A model generated the notes under the pieces. That model did no database searches and was not told the DNA's origin. It saw nothing but the letters and a program-made list of their open reading frames with translations. Below, piece after piece: positions 1 through 10,862 of a stretch of 64,000 nt of DNA. Source of the stretch: Phaseolus vulgaris (lineage: Eukaryota; Streptophyta; Magnoliopsida; Fabales; Fabaceae); assembly GCF_000499845.2 (NCBI RefSeq), contig NC_023757.2, positions 4,312,118 to 4,376,117 on the forward strand, given 5' to 3'. Position 1 is the first letter of the stretch, and each line of letters opens with the position of its first letter. The translations under genes were made by a program, and so were the position numbers.

Positions 1-82
1 TCTTTCAGTTTTCTAAAATTAAACAATTTTGATCCATGGTTAATATTTCATCTAATTGTTAACCAAAAAAATTACATGGAAG

Positions 83-226
83 TATTCAGTTGGTGTTCAG
101 CCATTGGAAGTTTCTGAAGCTGATTTACCAGAGTCAGATACTTTAAAGAATAGAATTTCTAAGAAATTATCTTTTGATGAAGATAGTGTTGATAATGGTG
201 ATTCTAGTGATTTACTTGAAGGTTAA
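83..226 (+). pseudogene. Possible 3'-terminal exon or gene fragment, unknown product
   Basis: From just after an AG at 81-82 a frame stays open for 47 codons to a TAA at 224-226. It reads as an acidic, serine-rich tail (residues such as EADLPESDTLKNRISKKLS), looks protein-like in composition, and contrasts with the AT-rich noise around it. A stop lies shortly upstream in the same frame, so if real it is a spliced last exon whose gene begins outside the window. I do not recognise the protein. A chance open frame or a fragment carried by a transposon is also possible. Confidence 0.3.
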
Positions 227-929
227 CAACAATACGACTCTGAAGTATATATTCAATTCAAGAAAAGGTAAGTACCAATGGATAACTTAATTTTGCACCT
301 CTATGAGAAAAAAATGCAAAATTTTTCTACATAAATTTCATGTTTTGTTTAACTTGTTCCTTACTAGACATTTACCATAGTTGACCTGGGAAATTAGGCA
401 CCTAATTAATCTCTATTTGGTATAATGCATTGTCTTTCAAAGGGTTTTCTTTTATACGTAATTGGAGGAAACGTGAATCGTGCTTCATTGATATTCTGTA
501 TTTTCTTTGTTATTTTAATGTGTTTGGCTAGGTTACTTATCCTTTAATTGTATTATATTATTTCATGTTTTATGAGTTTCTTTTTAGGAAAATAAAATAA
601 AAGAAAAGTTATTTTTTATCGATCATAGAATTTGTGTATTGAATTATTTTCAAAAATTAGATGTCTAGAGTCTAAATAGCTTAAATCATTTAATAGAATG
701 TGTTTTTTATGAGTATTATCAGTAGTGTCTATTGGATTAAATCATTTAGCAATGTTTATGATTTTTAATTGGGTTTGTAAAATTGTTTTACTCTTATAAG
801 CTTCTTTCTAACTAATTCATAATTGTCACGTAACATTTTTTATAAAGGTTTCTCTCTCTTGGAGAAAGGAGAAGAGCACAACGTAATAATATAAGATGAT
901 TTTTTCTTGTTATTTTTCTCTTTGTGTTG
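227..929. other. Intergenic, no gene seen
   Basis: AT-rich sequence with short homopolymer runs. No open frame of protein-like composition, no RNA gene and no clear repeat structure was seen. Confidence 0.5.
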
Positions 930-1290
930 GATCGAGTGTTTATCATTAAGTCAAACGTATAATTGATAGTCATGGCACAATCTTTCTACTTAAGAGTATA
1001 ATTGTTCAAGCACCATTATTCGATTGTGACTTGACCCACTTCGCCTCCACCACAGGACAATTTTTTTCACCTGCAACATTATGCTCCTTATCAGTTATCC
1101 TACTAAGAATCAAACTCTTTGATTGTGACTTAGCCCACCTAACCTACACCATAGGACAATTGTGCAACTTCTAACAACCTTCCCCTAAACAATTGTCCCA
1201 CTGGGAATCAAACTCGTGACATTGGCTATGATACCAATTATTCGATTGAGCACTTACCATTACGCCAAAAGTTATAGTTGATAGTCACAA
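930..1290 (-). mobile_element. tRNA-derived SINE-like element with a duplicated body
   Basis: Read on the minus strand, the segment from about 1290 carries a good Pol III A box (TGGCGTAATGG, complement of 1257-1267). A B-box-like GTTTGATTCC (complement of 1204-1213) follows, one C-to-T change from consensus and about 43 bases after the A box. The body is a diverged tandem duplication of about 99 bases: 1022-1119 and 1121-1220 both run from GATTGTGACTT to GAATCAAACTC on the plus strand. A second, degraded copy of the head lies at 933-990. This fits an old tRNA-derived SINE or tRNA-like repeat. No poly-A tail or target duplication was identified. Confidence 0.4.
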
Positions 1291-1699
1291 TGCAACTCTT
1301 TCATTGTCCAAATTCAAGTGTCTAGTTGTGTTTTAGCTTAACTAGTAAAAGAAACTTGAATTTTCTTTTACATTTTATGAATTAAGAATAAACAACGTGA
1401 ATCTCAAATATGTTCACCATTGATCATAAATTTAATCCATATGAATAGGCAAGTGTGAAAGTTTGCATATATGAGTGAAACACAAAAAAGAACACACCAA
1501 ATAAGCACAAGAACACAAAGGAAGAAGTTATAATATAAATTCTTAAAAGTTTGTCACTGAACAAGTTTAATCCATAAAATTATTAAAGTGTGAAAGTTTG
1601 TTTATAAGAGAAGATCATGAAGATACACTTAGAATAAAACTATAACAAATTATGAACAAGAAAGGAGTAAGATGAGTTTGACAATAAGAATAAATTAAA

Positions 1700-1962
1700 G
1701 AAAATGATAGAAGAGAAAAACTTATGCAATTGGTAGAAGATGTCACGTTATTTGGAGAAGCTCCAAGAGAAGTGATGGAGATCAAGCTCAAGTGGACATG
1801 GAGGCCAATCATCAAGAGCAAGAAGAGGTTGAGGCTCAAATGGAGGACGCTCATGGAGTTCAAAGCCCACCTCAAAGGCTTACAAGGAGCATGTTCAAGG
1901 CTTTAGGAGCTAATGGACGTTTATTTTCTCTTTTTGTAATTTCTTTGTTTGAATGTGCTTAG
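1700..1962 (+). pseudogene. LTR-retrotransposon polyprotein C-terminal tail (relic)
   Basis: A frame open from about 1700 to a TAG at 1960-1962 is rich in E and Q and then reads SPPQRLTRSMFKALGANG. Short basic tails with a TRSM/TRSR motif are common at polyprotein ends of plant Ty3/gypsy elements. The frame ends about 60 bases before a polypurine tract and a probable LTR, which supports that reading. No upstream integrase or reverse transcriptase remains. The family assignment is inference. Confidence 0.4.
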
Positions 1963-2029
1963 AGGGAAACATTAGAAACCTCTTTTGTTAAAGCATCTTT
2001 TAGTCTTTAGTTAGGAGTCTTAGGGGGGG

Positions 2030-2790
2030 TGTGCGTTAGTAGAGAGGTGTAGGAGTAATAGGGAGGTGTCAAAGTGAGAGAAGAGGTCACACCTTCCTCA
2101 TGCTTGGCGCCACTTTCATGTATTTGGGGGAATTTTGAATTTAATTAGATTTGCATTTCAGCACCTCTAGGCTATAAATTAAGGTGCTGCCTTTGTATTT
2201 TTCAAATCTGAATTTTGATTAGAGAAACTATACTCAATTTTTGAGAGAATTGGAGAGCTTTGTGCCTTCCTCACTTAGTCTTATCTTGAGAGTTATATGG
2301 TTACCTCAAGTGGCGGCTTGCACACTCATCTTGGAGTCTCCATCCTCAAAGTGGCGTGATCATCCAACCATTCCTCCATCTTCATGAGCTTTCTCTTCTC
2401 CTTCCTTCCTTCTCTTGTTATGTTCATGTCTTAGCTTGCTTCTTTGCATTTTTCAGTTCGGCATTTTCAGTCAATTGTGTTTTGCTTCGGTTCATTTCAA
2501 TTTATACCGTTCATCTTTGCTTCTTCTTCTTTTTCTTGCTTAATTGTTCGGTGCAATTCTGTTCTTACACTTTTTGTTCGGTGCCTTTGCCTTTTCAATC
2601 AATTTGTTCGGTTCAATTTGACAATACATGAAACTTCCATATGAGTTTGGGTTTTGGTACTAGTCTTGGTGAGTTCTTGATCATAGAACCTTGATCCAAT
2701 TCTATCTTAAAGTGTCTATCTCATATCCAACTCAAGATGATTCCTAAGAATGTCAAGAATCATTCAAAGTGTGCTATTGGAATCATATCA
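2030..2790 (+). mobile_element. Probable LTR with PPT on its left and PBS on its right
   Basis: A polypurine run AGGGGGGG (2022-2029) directly precedes TGTGCG, and the segment closes with ATATCA at 2790, giving a TG...CA unit of 761 bases. A TATA-like TATAAATT lies at 2173-2180. Just after the unit, 2793-2804 reads TGGTATCAAGAG, close to the usual tRNA-Met primer-binding sequence (TGGTATCAGAGC). A 3' LTR normally follows a PPT and a 5' LTR normally precedes a PBS; having both on one LTR suggests two element copies sharing it. Confidence 0.45.
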
Positions 2791-2804
2791 TGTGGTATCA
2801 AGAG

Positions 2805-5740
2805 TTTAGGTGTGTTCTTGTTTAATTTTTGAGTTGTGTTGCACTTTAATTTCAAGAGCTCTTTAATTTCTTGCAATTTACGTTTTTGTTTTAGGGTTAT
2901 TTGAGTTTTCTTGCTGTTTTCTTTATGTTGCCTATCATATGTTTAAGTATTTTCCTTTTTGAATCCTTACCAGTTTTGTCTTAGTCATGTTTTTCCATAA
3001 TTGTCATCACTTCTTGTAGTACTTTTATTGAATTTTTTTGTTTCTTGATTTGGTGTCATATAATTTTCTGAGTTTGATATTTGATCCTTTATGCATTTTC
3101 TGTTTTAGAATTGAGTTCATACTTGTATTCTAGACCTATACAAGTTCTTATACATCATTTTCCATTATGTCTTTGGTAGTTCTTAATTCTGTTTTTCATT
3201 CCTATTAGGATTCTTCTGTTTTCTGAAAACGTGCTTACTGTTTTTCCTTATTGCAATTGATTTACTCACTGAAAAATTCTGAAATTCTGGATTTGTGTTC
3301 TTCAAAGTGTTAGAAAAGAGTAGAAAAAAGAAGTACTCAAAAATTCTAAGTACACAAAAAATGATAAATAAAATACAAAAAGTGTACAATTCTGCCAAAA
3401 AAATAAGCTTAAGACTCAAAAAATAAGATAATTATCTCCCTTCAAAGAACCATAGAAAACTCTCACTTTCATTCAATATCCAAAAGTTTTTTTTACAAAA
3501 GAAAAAAAATGTCAATTTGTAGCTTGAGAGAATCTTCTAAATCACATTCTAATATAAATGTAGAATTTAGAATATTTAAGGGTGAGTTTGGATCCAGAGA
3601 CGGATTTATACAAGGAAACAAAAGCGCATAAAGTAAAAAATAAAAGAATAAAAAATTAATAAAATGCAGAAAACAAGAGAAAAGAACTTTAAACTTCTTT
3701 CTTCACAAATATGCAAAGATTTGTGGAGGAATCACGGTTAAAAATATATATTTAATATTATTTTATAATTATTATATTAAATATATATTATATTTTTATA
3801 TTATTAATTTATTCATATTTATATTATAATAAAATAATTATAATTAATTATATAATATAATATAAATAGTAATTATTAAAATATTAATAAATATATAAAA
3901 TGATATTAATAAAAATATTAATGATAAATTATGAAATAATAAATATAATAAAAAATTATAAATAATAATGATAAAAATAAATAAAAATTAAATAATAGTA
4001 ATAATAGTAATAATAGTAAAATTAAAATTATTAACAAATTATAAAAATATTATCTTTTATTTAGTTAAAATTAATTTATAATAATATAAGTAAATTATTT
4101 ATTATATATTTTTTTATAATATTTAAAAAATTATTATATCTATCAAATCACTCACAAATTTTCATAAATTTTTCCTTCACTTTTCATTATATTTACATTA
4201 ATCTAAACAACCTCATTTTCTAAAATAAAAAATTTACTTTTAAAATTTAAAATTTAATTTAGATAAATGGCTTATATTGATCCAAGCTTCCGATGCTTGA
4301 ATCACATTTCCCATACTTCATTCACACTTGTCATGTTGTTGTGCTTAATAGGCCTAATTACAAATTACTATTTACACCTATTTTAACTCATGAAAGAAAA
4401 GAAAATTAAATTTCTAATTTATAAAGTTTACAATCAAAATTATTTTCTACTCTACAAACATATATTTATTAATATTTAAGATTATGTCTTTTTATGTGTT
4501 TATCATGTAGTCATTATTGTTTAGAACGATATCTTATTACAGTTTTACACTGTATTTATTGTTGTTTCATAACAACATATTTTTTAATTGATTAGTTGTG
4601 CCCAGTCTAAATTAAATACATATTTGAATTGATTTATGTAAATTAAGATGTATTTAGTATGAATGTTATAAGTTTTTATGAAATATGTGAATTTAATAAA
4701 ATAATATTTTTATTGTGAAAGTTTTGTAATGAGTAACTTATCCTTTTGTTATATAGTTTATATTATGATGTGATTATAATATAAAAAGAAAAGTATATAA
4801 TTAAATTGTTTAGAATGTGAAATATATATATATATATTTTAATACCTTACAAATTACATGTGTATATTTTAAAGTGTAAATGTAACAACATTTTATACCT
4901 TACAAATTACATGTGTATATTTTAATAAATATAAAATTTATAAAGTAAATATATGATTAAGAATTTGTTTGAATGAAAATATTTAATTCATTGAATAATT
5001 AAACTGGTGATATGACTACCTGTGTTATAAAATGGAAAAAAAAATACTTATCATAAACTAAAGAAATCGTGTAATATTTATGTTTATCTAAAACTTTCTT
5101 TAAGAAAATTCAAACTACTTTAAGAAATCGTGTAATTAGCACTGTTAAATGGAGGAGATGTACATTTTTAATTACTTTTGATGTTTATAATAAATAAATA
5201 AAATTTCTTTATAAATAATTGTAAAATATTTCTAAAAAAATATAATAACATAATTTCTTCACCTAAAAATAATTAGCATATATAGTTTTCCACAAAATAA
5301 CATGTTTTTTTTAAAATTATATTATTATAATATAATAAAAACATAAATACATCTATATGAGATCGTATGTATTTCCATTAATACATATAATAAAAAAAAC
5401 TATTTGAAAAACACCATATATTTATGAAGTATAACCAAACTAAATATTGATGAGATACAAACAAACTAAATATCATATAATTTCAATGATATCCTAACTA
5501 CAGTATAATTGATACAAGTATTTCAAAATTTAAAAATATTATGGATTTGGCACATCTAAACATTATTAAATTTATAAATGTATTTATTATAAATCATAAA
5601 TTAATCTAATAAGTTTATGCAGTGATTACACACTTTGCATTATTGGATCCATGTGGTTGGTAACCTGCATTTCCTTTTAAAAGTCTAAAGACTTATCAAA
5701 TTAGCAAGAGTTTCAATCAAGACTTAAATATAGTTAATTT
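2805..5740. other. Intergenic and possible retroelement leader, AT-rich low complexity
   Basis: 2805-3500 may be untranslated leader of the element whose PBS is at 2793. 3740-4140 is almost pure A/T with ATA and AAT runs (AATAGT triplets at about 3990-4020). A 30-base stretch ATACCTTACAAATTACATGT... occurs twice, at about 4842 and 4897. No gene was found. Confidence 0.5.
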
Positions 5741-5744
5741 TTAA

Positions 5745-6187
5745 TTAGGCAAGAAAATAATTAAATAAAATTTAATTTTAAAAATTAAAATAATTAGTTA
5801 TTATATTTATTAAAATAATTTTATAAATTAAAAAAATTATTGATATTTAAAATAGTTTCTATTATTAATAAAAATTTATAAAATAATTTTTTAATTGGTA
5901 TCTAATCATTTGTTACCAAGATTTTAATTATTAATTACTTTATATTCTAAATTAGTCTCTATTAATCTTTACTGGTTTAAAATTTAAAATATTATTAGTT
6001 AAAATTTTGATAACAAATGGTTAAATACCAATTTAAAAATTATTTTATAAATTTTTATTAATAATAAAATCAATTTAAATGGTAGTAATTTTTTAGTTTC
6101 TACAATAATATCTAACTTAATCAATATAATAATTAATTATTTTTTTAATTTTAAATTTAATTATTATTTAATGATTTTTTTGTGAGA
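5745..6187. mobile_element. Foldback MITE-like element, CACTA-related family
   Basis: The left and right halves are inverted copies: TTGGTATCTAATCATTTGTTACCAAG near 5896 pairs with its complement near 6020, and TTAATTTTAAAAATTAAAATAATTA near 5770 pairs with the right end. The core resembles the MITEs at 7110, 46105, 48627, 57539 and 59265. The terminal CACTA is not preserved here. Confidence 0.4.
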
Positions 6188-6611
6188 ATGAAGGAAATTC
6201 ATTATAGAAAATAATAATAATAAATAATAACAATAAATTTATTTATAATAACTAAAAAATTTGATAAATAATGTTTGTGGTTGTGTGATGAAAACATACA
6301 TCATCATGCCATCAAAGACTCCTTTTGGATTATTGTTGTCTAGTGGGAGAAATTCTCCATTGCCATTAATGACTCTGCTGGCTTTTGCTTGCTGCTTTGA
6401 AAATTTAAAATTGAAAAGCAAAATCAAGCTAAGCATAGTGTCATCTCAACACACCACAATGTTGGAAAAACCTTCTCTCATTCATACTTACTTTGATTTG
6501 ACAAAAAGTAGGGTCACCAAATAAACCCTTTTAAATTATATTTTAAAGGGTGTTGTGTGGCACACCTCACTTTCAAAAGAAACACAAAAGATGTGAATTT
6601 TTTAATTATAT

Positions 6612-6648
<37 letters not shown>

Positions 6649-7109
6649 CCTTATAGAGTACAAATATAACACTCAAAGTAGAGGGCTCTATTCTAATATT
6701 TGTTTTAACTTTTTCTAGGCATTGTTTTTCTTCCATGTAATTATATTGTTAGGTTAAAGAATATCATAATCTTACCCTAAGTTATTATGTGAGTATTATT
6801 TGTAATCTGATTTCAGACAATCACAACTACAAAATCATGTCACGGTTTTCAAAGGCTCAACAATATGAAACATCTTAACCATGTCACAAGAAAGTGAAAG
6901 AAAACATACATGATTGTCATAAAATTTTAGGTTCAAGGGAGCAACAATTTTACAATCTTATTAGCATTTGTTTGTTAAGAATATGCTCAACATAGTAGTT
7001 GCTTGTCAAAACAAACTTCAAGTAAAAATTTTAGATTACAATAATAAGATTGTCTTATAAATGATGGCTTGAAATAACATCAATTGTTTTTTTAGAAATA
7101 TGGAACAAT
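6188..7109. other. Intergenic with a (TA)n microsatellite
   Basis: Contains an alternating TA run at about 6615-6647. Open frames around 6240-6520 occur on both strands, are short and lack recognisable domains, so I do not call a gene. Confidence 0.5.
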
Positions 7110-7478
7110 CACTACAAGAAAAACATGAAATAGAAACCAATTTTAGAGACAAAAAATAATTAATTGTTATAGTAACTAAATTAGAGACTATTTTAGAAAC
7201 TAAAAAAAATTGGTTTCAAAATTAATTTCTATTATTGTTAAATGGTTTCTAAATTGGTATCTAATTAGCTACCAAGGTTTTAACTACCAATTATTTAGTT
7301 TCTAAATTTGGTAGCAAAAACATTGGTTGCTAATTAGATACTAATTTAGAAACCATTTAACAATAATAGAAACTAATTTAAAAACAAAAAAAAATTAGTC
7401 TCTGTCTTTAGTTTAATCACTATAGTAATTAATTATTTTTTATCTCTAAAAATTGGTTTCTATTTCATGACTCTTAGT
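7110..7478. mobile_element. CACTA-type MITE with internal foldback
   Basis: Starts with CACTACAAGAAAA, the common end of CACTA (En/Spm-like) elements in legumes. Nearly all of the element is a long imperfect inverted repeat: GAAATAGAAACCAATTTTAGAGAC at the left is mirrored by AAAAATTGGTTTCTATTTCATG at the right. The right terminus (CTCTTAGT) has drifted from the expected CTTGTAGTG. No coding capacity. Confidence 0.6.
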
Positions 7479-8571
7479 TAACTGCTTATCAACAAATAAG
7501 TTTGTGTTAACTTTAGGACAAACTTGTGTTTGTGTTAACGGTTGTGTTTGTGTTAACGGTAGGAGATGTTTTTGTTTTAATTTTGAGTGAAAAGAAATGA
7601 AGAGTGGAAAATTTTGTGAGAAGAAGAAACAAAAAAGCTGAGGTGTTAATACCTAATTATCATGTCAAAAACCAAAGCAAAACATGATTATTAGGCAACC
7701 ATGAAGGAAGTGGCCTCCACAGTAGATATCCAAGCATTACTTTTTCTCACATATAAAGCAAATAATTTCATTTCATTCAATTTTTATTTTTAATATCTCT
7801 TATATTGAATAGAATAAATAAATAATTCAAAATATACCTTAAAATTTTATTTTTTTTTATAATCTTTTCAAAAAATATCAACACACAAACGTGACCATGC
7901 TTTGTATTTTCGTCCATATAAATTCAAAATTATTGTAAAAATGTGATTATTCACATAGTGAATAATTTATGGTGAATTCCGCCACATATCATTAACAACA
8001 GTTTTCAACTATAATAAATTTAAAATAAAAAGTAAAACTATCTATATTTAATATAAAAAATGAATTGTCTCACCACTATATATTCTTAAGACTTTCTCTT
8101 TTTACTTTTGAGATGTATTTTATTATTATTATCACAACACAATTAAGTATGATAAAAACATATGCATTCAAAAAAAAATTATCAATAATATTTTAAACGG
8201 ACCCCATATATTTAAAACTAATCAGTATTAAAATTTTATTTATTAAAATATTAAAATTAAATATTTATTTTAATATTTTAAAATATTAATTATAATTTTA
8301 AAATCATATATATTTTGTAATATAAAAAGTAGCTACATAAATAAAGTATAGCTACTTGTCATTTAGTTAAAATTATACGTTTTTTATGATTTTCATATTT
8401 TATTAAAAAATATAAATTAAAAATGAATTTTATATTATATTAATTCTATCATTAAAAAAAATTACATAAAATTATTACTAAGGACTTAGAAAATAGTTTT
8501 ATAGTAAAAGTGGTATAATTAAAATTATACTTTAATATTTTATCATTGCATTAAAAAGTTTATATGAATAG
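7479..8571. other. Intergenic, no gene seen
   Basis: AT-rich. A short tandem duplication of GTGTTTGTGTTAACGGT lies near 7525-7562. No other structure noted. Confidence 0.5.
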
Positions 8572-8586
8572 AAAAATTGAGTTTCT

Positions 8587-9763
8587 GTATACAAAGCACT
8601 AGAATCGGTCTACAAAAGCATAATCAGCACTCAGAGGAAATTCCTTTGGGGTTGGAAAAGAAAAAAAGTCGATCTCATGGGTGAGTTGGGGAGACGTGTG
8701 CAAACAGAAAGAAGATGGTGGTCTGGGAATTAAGGACATTAGAAAATTGAACTTTGCCCTTGTAGCAAAATGGAGATGGCGGCTTATTTCACAAGAGAAA
8801 GGGAAATGGAAGGAGGTACTACTCTCAAAGTATGGTCCACAGATAGACGACACACGGATCCCAGTGAAATACCAATCATGGTGGTGGAGGGATATAAAGA
8901 AGATCTGTAGGGAGGGAGGAGGAGATGGATGGTTTAGAGAAGAGCTACAATGGAAATTAGGAAGGGGAGATAAGATCAGTTTTTAGGAGGATCAGGAGCA
9001 GAAAGTTGAGGAAGCTGGAGGGTGGGAGGGTTCGAAATGGCAATGGAGGCTGCAATGGAGGAGGGAGAAATTCGAGTGGAAAGCCGAGATGGAGAGAAGT
9101 CTACTTGAAAGAGTTTCGGGGTCTGCTGTGAAGAGATATATAAGTGACACCCAAGTATGGGGTGATGAGGAGCTAGAGAGGTACACGGTGAGTTCAGCGT
9201 ACACTTGCCTAGCCAAGCATTTAAGAGGGATTCCACATGTAAGTTTTGACCTCCTTTGGAAAGCCTCAGCATTCCCTAATGTGCTGTTCACAGCGTGGAG
9301 AGTACTCATAGATAGAATTCCAACACGGGAGGCCCTTGTGAGAAGAGGTGCGCAGATGGAATCTACAACTTGTGTTCTGTGCTGGAGTGAGGAGGAGTCA
9401 GCACAACATCTTTTCATTGAGTGTGTGATTGCACAGCGTGCCTGGTCCCTCTGCCAAAAGTGGTTGGGAATTGTTTTAGTGCAGAGTAACGAGATTAAAC
9501 CCCATTTTGAGAGTTTTCTCTGTACTCAGGCCAGTGGAAAACAGAAACTGGTCTGGACAGGTATATGGCCAGATGTTATAAGAGGTATTTGGGACCAAAG
9601 AAATTCCATTTTGTACAATCAAGGAGTTGTGGATGTAGAGGAGGTGATTCAGATGGCGCAGCTTAAATCCTGGTCTTGGCTAAAACATAGGACCAAGTCA
9701 TTTAACTACTCTTTTGCAGATTGGACCATTAACCCGGTTATCTGCATAAAGAGTGTGAAATAA
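8587..9763 (+). pseudogene. LINE ORF2 C-terminal part (reverse transcriptase end and zf-RVT), broken
   Basis: Translation from 8587 gives VYKALESVYKSIISTQRKFLWG, typical of the region after the reverse-transcriptase core in plant LINEs. A one-base frameshift near the A-run at 8658-8668 moves the frame; it continues ISWVSWGDVC from about 8672. An in-frame TAG at 8984-8986 stands where the family has Trp (SFW-ED), so it probably arose from TGG. The following stretch seems shortened relative to the family. The zf-RVT zinc finger is readable as C-x2-C-x8-H-x4-C (CVLCWSEEESAQHLFIEC). The stop is at 9761-9763. The protein is dead but recent enough to be legible. Confidence 0.8.
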
Positions 9764-10051
9764 GTATGGTCTGTATAGCAGTGAGGCTAAGGGGCTAGGT
9801 AATAAGCCACAATGACCAGGGCTGTAAAAAGGGGAGCTACAAAGGGCAGACATCATTGTGAAGCAGAACTAGAAGGATGAACTATGGAGAGGAAAGTACC
9901 CTGGTTCAGCGCTGGAAGGGAAAGGACCCGCAATCTGAGGGTGAAGAAAAGCTGATATAAGGTCGGTAGATTGTTGTTTCTTGATGGGGCAGAGGAGAGT
10001 CTCACATGCCAATGCTGGTAAAGAATGCAGCTGTAGCACTTTGGGAATGGT

Positions 10052-10680
10052 TTTTTGTATGGCTATCATGATCGCCGGTTGATGAAGCGGCATTCTCCAT
10101 AGGTCAACATGATCGTCGATCGTAGAAGCGGCGTTCTCCATATGTGTGTAGTCGGAGGTTGCTGAAGCTATACAAGGTCAACTTGATCGCCGGTCGATCT
10201 CCATGTGTGTAGTCGGTGGTCGCCGTAGGTATGCAAAAGTCAACATGATCGCCGATTGATGAAGCGACGTTCTGTCAACATGATCGCCGATCGATGAAGC
10301 GGGGTTATCCATATGTGTAGTCGGTGGTCGCCGTAGGCATGCAAAAGTCAACATGATCGCTGATTGATGAAGCGGCGTTCTGTCAACATGATCGCCGATC
10401 GATGAAGCGGCGTTCTCCATATGTGTAGTCGGTGGTCGCCGTAGATATGCAAAGGTCAACATGATCGTCGGTTGTGTGTAGTCGGAGGTTGCTGAAGTTA
10501 TACAAGGTCAACATGATCGTCGGTCGATGAAACGGCGATCTCCATGTGTGTAGTCGGTGGTCGCCGTAGGTATGCAAAGGTCAACATGATCGCCGGGTGA
10601 TGAAGCGGCGTTCTGTCAACATGATCGCCGATCGATGAAACGGCGTTCTCCATATGTGTAGTCGGTGGTCGTCGATGTTG
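10052..10680. repeat. CG-rich minisatellite in the LINE 3' region
   Basis: Repeated words GTCAACATGATCGCCG, GATGAAGCGGCGTTCT and TGTGTAGTCGGTGGTCGCCGTAGG recur with a period of about 108-110 bases (for example TAGTCGGTGG at about 10210, 10318, 10426, 10550 and 10658). A half-unit duplication inside each period and a longer repeat of about 331 bases (10143 against 10474) also occur. Base composition is far more GC/CpG-rich than the surroundings. Several minus-strand open frames here are by-products of the repeat. Confidence 0.75.
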
Positions 10681-10862
10681 GTTATTTTTTGTTGGGTATG
10701 GTTTTCTCACTTTAAGGTTGGTCTGCCCCAACCATAAAGGAGAATTTCGTTTGTGGATGATTTAGTCCACTTCTGGTTTTGTATATGGGTTGGGATACCC
10801 CTGAAGTATCCCCTTTAATTTTATTTATTCATTGTTGATAAAAAAAAAAAAAATTGAGTTTC

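Larger units (their letters stand above)
8586..10848 (+). mobile_element. 5'-truncated L1-type LINE with target-site duplication
   Basis: The insertion is bounded by a perfect 14-base duplication AAAAATTGAGTTTC at 8572-8585 and 10849-10862. It starts abruptly within the end of the reverse-transcriptase region, continues through a zf-RVT zinc-finger region (8681-9763), then a long 3' part, and ends GATAAAAAAAAAA at about 10848. The 3' end (GGTTGGGATACCCC...GTATCCCCTTTAATTT...) is shared with the stub at 45761-45866, so both derive from one family. Truncation at the 5' end, a poly-A tail and a variable-length target duplication are classic LINE hallmarks. Confidence 0.85.

Noticed and set aside
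10052..10680. CRISPR-like appearance of regularly spaced repeats
   Set aside because: Units are contiguous and diverged, spacers are themselves repeats, and the genome is plant nuclear.
9869..10731. Several minus-strand open frames with repeated THMENAASSIGDHVD-like peptides
   Set aside because: They arise from the CG-rich tandem repeat in the LINE 3' region; the period keeps frames open without selection.
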